From: Oscillospiraceae bacterium
GTDB lineage: Bacteria > Bacillota > Clostridia > Oscillospirales > UBA929
Direction of reading: 5' to 3'
Length of the DNA stretch: 6,877 nt
NCBI GenBank assembly: GCA_031289065.1
Contig: JAITQI010000185.1
Coordinates: 1 to 6,877, forward strand
Below the pieces are notes generated by a model that was given only the letters and a program-made list of their open reading frames with translations, was not told where the DNA came from and ran no database searches. Below, one piece after another: positions 3,995 to 6,877 of this stretch (positions are counted from its first letter, which is position 1; every line of letters starts with the position of its first letter). Position numbers and translations under genes: made by a program.

Positions 3995-4819
3995 GTGGTG
4001 TTTCCCCGTCAGCCCAACCTGTTGGAGTCCCAAAAGGTGAACTATCTCAAGCTCGGCCTCATCCGTCCCAACCCCCATCAGCCCCGCCGCCGGTTCGACC
4101 TGGACGACCTCCGGGAACTGGCCGACAGCATCACCCAGTACGGCATCCTCCAACCCCTCACCGTGCGCCGGGCGTCCGACGGCGGCTACGAGCTGGTGGC
4201 CGGGGAGAGGCGTCTCCGGGCCGCCCGCATGGCCGGGTTGCCCCATGTGCCCTGCCTGCTGGTCAACATCGACGCGGAGCAGTCCTCCCTCATCGCCCTG
4301 GTGGAAAACCTCCAGCGCCGGGACCTGGACTTTTTCGAGGAGGCCGAGGGCTTGGAGAACCTGATCCGCATCTACGGCCTGTCCCAGGAGGAGGCGGCCC
4401 GCCGGGTGGGCATCTCCCAGTCGGCGGTGGCCAATAAGCTGCGCCTGCTGCGCCATCCCCCCGAAATCATCGCCCTCATCCGCCAGCACAACCTCACCGA
4501 ACGCCACGCCCGCGCCCTGCTGCGCCTGGAGGAATACGGCGACCGCATGGAGGCCCTCGACCGGATCATCCAGCAGCGCCTGAACGTCGCCCAGAGCGAG
4601 CGGTATATCGAAAGCGTCCTGGCCCGCCGGGGCGGCCTCTCCGCCCAAAAGGCCCGCGCCCGCTATGTCCTCAAGGACGTCCGCCTGTTTTTGAACACGG
4701 TGGGCCACGCCGTGGACATCATGCGCCAGGCCGGCGTCCCCGCCGGTCTCGACCGCCAGGACTCCGACCGGGAAATCGTAGTGACCATCAAAATCCCCCG
4801 CATCACGGTGGTGAAATAG
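3995..4819 (+). CDS. noc: Nucleoid occlusion protein Noc (ParB/Spo0J family)
   Basis: Noc is a CTP-dependent DNA clamp that binds dispersed sites on the chromosome and prevents the division septum from closing over the nucleoid. The 274-residue protein has the ParB N-terminal CTP-binding domain (about 15-110; IRPNPHQPRR, YGILQPLTVR, GERRLRAAR at 70-78, ENLQRRDLDFFEEAEG). It then has the helix-turn-helix domain (129-152; LSQEEAARRVGISQSAVANKLRLL), the TERHARALLRL segment (168-178) and a C-terminal dimerisation region. It is called Noc rather than ParB because the residues that set specificity are Noc-like: Gln142, Lys148 and Arg170, with Arg153 where Noc usually has Lys. The short N terminus (MVFPRQPNLLESQKV) lacks a clear match to the membrane-targeting helix of B. 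subtilis Noc. No parA partner adjoins it, and the neighbours are not the usual gidB/soj genes. Confidence 0.88.
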   Translation: MVFPRQPNLLESQKVNYLKLGLIRPNPHQPRRRFDLDDLRELADSITQYGILQPLTVRRASDGGYELVAGERRLRAARMAGLPHVPCLLVNIDAEQSSLIALVENLQRRDLDFFEEAEGLENLIRIYGLSQEEAARRVGISQSAVANKLRLLRHPPEIIALIRQHNLTERHARALLRLEEYGDRMEALDRIIQQRLNVAQSERYIESVLARRGGLSAQKARARYVLKDVRLFLNTVGHAVDIMRQAGVPAGLDRQDSDREIVVTIKIPRITVVK

Positions 4820-4830
4820 CGACCGGAAAA

Positions 4831-4862
4831 CAAAAAAAGGCCGCTCCCCCAAAGAAGCGGCC
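4831..4862 (-). terminator. Intrinsic terminator of the phospho-sugar mutase gene
   Basis: GGCCGCT (4839-4845) pairs with AGCGGCC (4856-4862) around a 10-nt loop. Read on the minus strand it is followed by seven T (4838-4832) and then GTTTT, a good terminator 19 bp beyond the mutase stop codon. On the plus strand no T-tract follows, so it should not stop noc transcripts efficiently. Confidence 0.85.
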
Positions 4863-4881
4863 CACAAAAACCGTCTAATTC

Positions 4882-6621
4882 TCAATTGCCCTGCCGCTCC
4901 GGCAGCGCCTCCGCCCAGTTCGACAGGGCCTCCACCGTCCGTTCGGCCTCCGCCGGCGTCTCCCCCCGGGTCAGCAGGTAGATTTTGATTTTCGGTTCGG
5001 TGCCCGACGGGCGGGCCAGCACCCGGGTGCCGTCGGCCAGCTCAAAGCTGAGCACGTCGGAGCCTTTGAGGGACATGCTCTCGGTGCGCCCTGTCAACCC
5101 GTCCGCCCGGGTTCCGGCCAGGTAGTCCCGCACGGCGACCACCGGCAGACCGCCCAGGGCCACAGGGGGTTCCCGCCGCAGATCGGCCATCAGCGCCTTC
5201 ATATGCGCCAGGCCGTCCACCCCCGGCATGACCAGGTTGAGGGTGACTTCCCGGTAGTGCCCGTAGGTCGCGTACAGGGCCTGCATGGCGTCGTACAGGG
5301 TGCGGCCCTGTTCGGCGTGCCAGGCGGCCATTTCGGCGATGAGCATGGCGGCGGTGACGGCGTCCTTGTCCCGGGCGTAATCCCCCGCCAAATAGCCGTA
5401 AGACTCCTCAAACCCCAGCAGGAACTGGGCTTCCCCCGCCCGCTCCAGCCGCCCGATCACCTCGGCGATGAACCGGAACCCAGTGAAGGTCTCATACACC
5501 GCCGCCCCGTGCCTCTCGGCCACCGCCCGGGCCATGGGAGTGCTGACGATGGTGGTGACCACCGCCGGGCGGGCGGGCAATGTCCCCGCCGCCTTCCGGG
5601 CCCGGAGCAGATAATCGGTCAAAAGAACGCCCACCTGGTTGCCCGACAGGGTGACATAATCCCCCGCCCCGTCCCGCAAGACAATGCCCACCCGGTCGGC
5701 GTCCGGGTCGGTGCCGATGATCAGCTCCGCCCCGTTTTGCCGGGCCAGCTCGATGGCCTGGGCGAAGCCCTCCTTGTTTTCCGGGTTGGGGGAGGCCACC
5801 GTGGGAAAGTCCCCGTCGCGCTCCATTTGGGCCGGTTCGCACAGGATTTTGGTGAACCCCAGCCGGGCCAGCGCTTCCGGCACCAGCCGCCACCCCGCCC
5901 CGTGAAACGGCGTGTACACCACCGGGAACCGGTCGGCCACGGCGGCCACCGCGTCCCGGGCCGACGACTGGGCCAACACCTGGGCCAAAAATTCCTCGTC
6001 GGTCTCGTCCCCCAGCGTCCGAATCAGCCCGGCGGCCATGCCCGCCTCAAAGGACAGGGTCTTCGCCCCGGTGAAGATGTCGATGCGCCCCATCTCGGCG
6101 GCCACCTGCCCGGCGTGCTCGGGCGGCATCTGTGCGCCGTCCTTCCAGTAGACCTTGTACCCGTTGTATTCCTTGGGGTTGTGGCTGGCCGTGATGTTGA
6201 TCCCGGCGATCAGCCCATACCGCCGGATGGCGAAGGACAGCTCCGGCGTGGGCCGCAGCGCGTCGAACAGATAGACCGGAATCCCGTTGCCCGCCAACAC
6301 GCAGGCCGCCTCCCGGGCATATTCCTCGGCGTGATGGCGGCAGTCGTAGGCGATGGCCACCCCCCGCTCGGCCTCGGCCGCCCCCTCCCGCAGGATGAGC
6401 GCCGCCAGCGCCTGGGTGGTCTGCCGCACCACATAGGGGTTCATCCGGTTGAGCCCCGGCCCCATGACCCCCCGCAGCCCCGCCGTCCCAAAGGCCAGCG
6501 GCGCGAAGAACATGTCCTCAATGGCCTTCGGGTCGTCCCGAACGGCCACCAATTCGATCCGTTCATCTTCGGTCAACACGGGAGACGCCAACCATCGTTC
6601 ATATTCGGTTTGTACAGCCAT
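4882..6621 (-). CDS. pgcA: Phospho-sugar mutase (phosphoglucomutase/phosphomannomutase)
   Basis: The enzyme interconverts hexose 1- and 6-phosphates through a phosphoserine intermediate, linking glycolysis to UDP-glucose and envelope glycan or glycolipid synthesis. The 579-residue protein matches the length of B. subtilis PgcA (YhxB). All active-site loops of the alpha-D-phosphohexomutase family are present: FGTAGLRGVMGPG (44-56), the phosphoserine loop TASHNP (144-149, Ser146), the Mg2+ loop DPDADR (305-310), the sugar-binding loop GFEESYGY (403-410) and the phosphate-binding loop RPSGTEPKIKIY (537-548). It appears intact. The start ATG 6621 is supported by GGAGGG (6629-6634) 7 nt upstream. 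The frame stays open further upstream only because it runs through inverted-repeat element copy B, so the longer reading is rejected. It converges on noc. Glucose versus mannose preference cannot be told from sequence. Confidence 0.93.
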   Translation of the reverse strand: MAVQTEYERWLASPVLTEDERIELVAVRDDPKAIEDMFFAPLAFGTAGLRGVMGPGLNRMNPYVVRQTTQALAALILREGAAEAERGVAIAYDCRHHAEEYAREAACVLAGNGIPVYLFDALRPTPELSFAIRRYGLIAGINITASHNPKEYNGYKVYWKDGAQMPPEHAGQVAAEMGRIDIFTGAKTLSFEAGMAAGLIRTLGDETDEEFLAQVLAQSSARDAVAAVADRFPVVYTPFHGAGWRLVPEALARLGFTKILCEPAQMERDGDFPTVASPNPENKEGFAQAIELARQNGAELIIGTDPDADRVGIVLRDGAGDYVTLSGNQVGVLLTDYLLRARKAAGTLPARPAVVTTIVSTPMARAVAERHGAAVYETFTGFRFIAEVIGRLERAGEAQFLLGFEESYGYLAGDYARDKDAVTAAMLIAEMAAWHAEQGRTLYDAMQALYATYGHYREVTLNLVMPGVDGLAHMKALMADLRREPPVALGGLPVVAVRDYLAGTRADGLTGRTESMSLKGSDVLSFELADGTRVLARPSGTEPKIKIYLLTRGETPAEAERTVEALSNWAEALPERQGN

Positions 6622-6637
6622 CGATTTTCCCTCCAGA

Positions 6638-6654
6638 ATCGTCAATTGTTCGTC
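6638..6654. repeat. Short heptamer array before the mutase gene
   Basis: ATCGTCAATTGTTCGTC, two heptamer units followed by the same GTC ending seen at 3791-3797 (ATTGTTCGTC). It sits only a few bases upstream of the mutase ribosome binding site, within its untranslated leader. Confidence 0.65.
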
Positions 6655-6693
6655 GAAAGAATAGGATTGCGGAAAAGACCGTCGTCCCCCGTC

Positions 6694-6826
6694 CTTTGCA
6701 GGGGACGGCGTCCCGACGTCCCGCGGGTTAAAAAACCGAAACCCAATCTTTTTTTTGCAACACGGAAAACCGGGAACCCCATCTCTTTTCACCCACGGGG
6801 CGTCGGGGACGCCGCCCCCTACAAAG
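6694..6826. repeat. 133-bp inverted-repeat element, copy B
   Basis: The left arm (CTTTGCAGGGGACGGCGTCC..., from 6694) and right arm (...GGGGACGCCGCCCCCTACAAAG, to 6826) are inverted repeats. The arms closely match copy A at 3607-3740 in the same orientation, including the asymmetric difference GACGTCCCG on the left against CGGGGCGTC on the right. The centre is less conserved and includes a T8 run (6749-6756). The 9-mer CCCCCGTCC flanks it directly on both sides (6686-6694 and 6837-6845). It lies about 73 bp upstream of the mutase start. Confidence 0.85.
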
Positions 6827-6847
6827 AACGGGCGCACCCCCGTCCTA

Positions 6848-6877
6848 ATTGTCAATCGTCAATTGTCAATTGTTCGT
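6848..6877. repeat. Heptamer array at the window end
   Basis: ATTGTCA, ATCGTCA, ATTGTCA and ATTGTTC in tandem, then GT, cut off by the end of the window. It stands about 20 bp to the right of element copy B, mirroring the array beside copy A. Confidence 0.8.

Noticed and set aside
3854..4885. Long 343-codon open frame on the minus strand opposite noc
   Set aside because: It is the antisense of noc, whose ParB-family motifs are unmistakable. GC-rich codon use keeps the opposite frame open. It has no ribosome binding site.
6622..6855. N-terminal extension of the mutase by about 78 residues
   Set aside because: The extension is the translation of inverted-repeat element copy B and its flank. 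The ribosome binding site points to ATG 6621, and a similar peptide appears by the same mechanism at copy A.

Overview
The window looks like a chromosomal segment of a high-GC member of the Clostridia (Firmicutes). The evidence is a Noc-type ParB protein (a Firmicutes family), consistently strong AGGAGG-type ribosome binding sites, tRNA genes with encoded CCA ends in a Gly-Arg-His-Gln-Lys cluster, and textbook sigma-A promoters (TTGACT/TATGAT, TAGAAT and TATAAT with 17-nt spacers). The order Oscillospirales is a guess from GC content and style. No 16S or other taxonomic marker is present.

Layout. Positions 1-258 carry no gene: AT-rich repeats, a tandem ATTGTCA heptamer array and a promoter at 114-142. 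Five tRNA genes follow (Gly-TCC, Arg-TCT, His-GTG, Gln-TTG, Lys-TTT; 259-941), closed by a strong intrinsic terminator (946-981). Next is a HicA/HicB toxin-antitoxin operon (1114-1725). Its promoter has one perfect palindrome just upstream of the -35 box and a second copy lying between the -35 and -10 boxes, as expected for autorepression by the ribbon-helix-helix domain of HicB. On the minus strand, converging on hicB, is a two-gene operon: a two-pass membrane protein with six kinesin-light-chain-like TPRs (2334-3554), then a free methionine-(R)-sulfoxide reductase (1825-2310) 23 bp downstream. Divergent from the TPR gene is noc (3995-4819, plus strand), with its own promoter and an upstream palindrome close to the Noc-binding sequence. 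Noc converges on a phospho-sugar mutase gene (4882-6621, minus strand), which has its own terminator.

Two non-coding repeat families run through the intergenic regions. One is a roughly 134-bp element with about 43-bp terminal inverted repeats, present twice in the same orientation (3607-3740 and 6694-6826), each copy just upstream of a minus-strand gene. The other is arrays of the heptamer ATYGTCA, found in the tRNA leader, beside both 134-bp elements and directly before the mutase gene. No transposase, CRISPR array or phage gene is visible.

The genes do not form one pathway. They are housekeeping genes (tRNAs, nucleoid occlusion, sugar-phosphate isomerisation, methionine sulfoxide repair) with an inserted toxin-antitoxin module and a TPR membrane protein of unknown role. 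The points most worth following up are the candidate Noc autoregulatory site, the paired inverted-repeat elements, the operator architecture of hicAB, and the duplicated YTAG(G/R)DI motif in the TPR protein.
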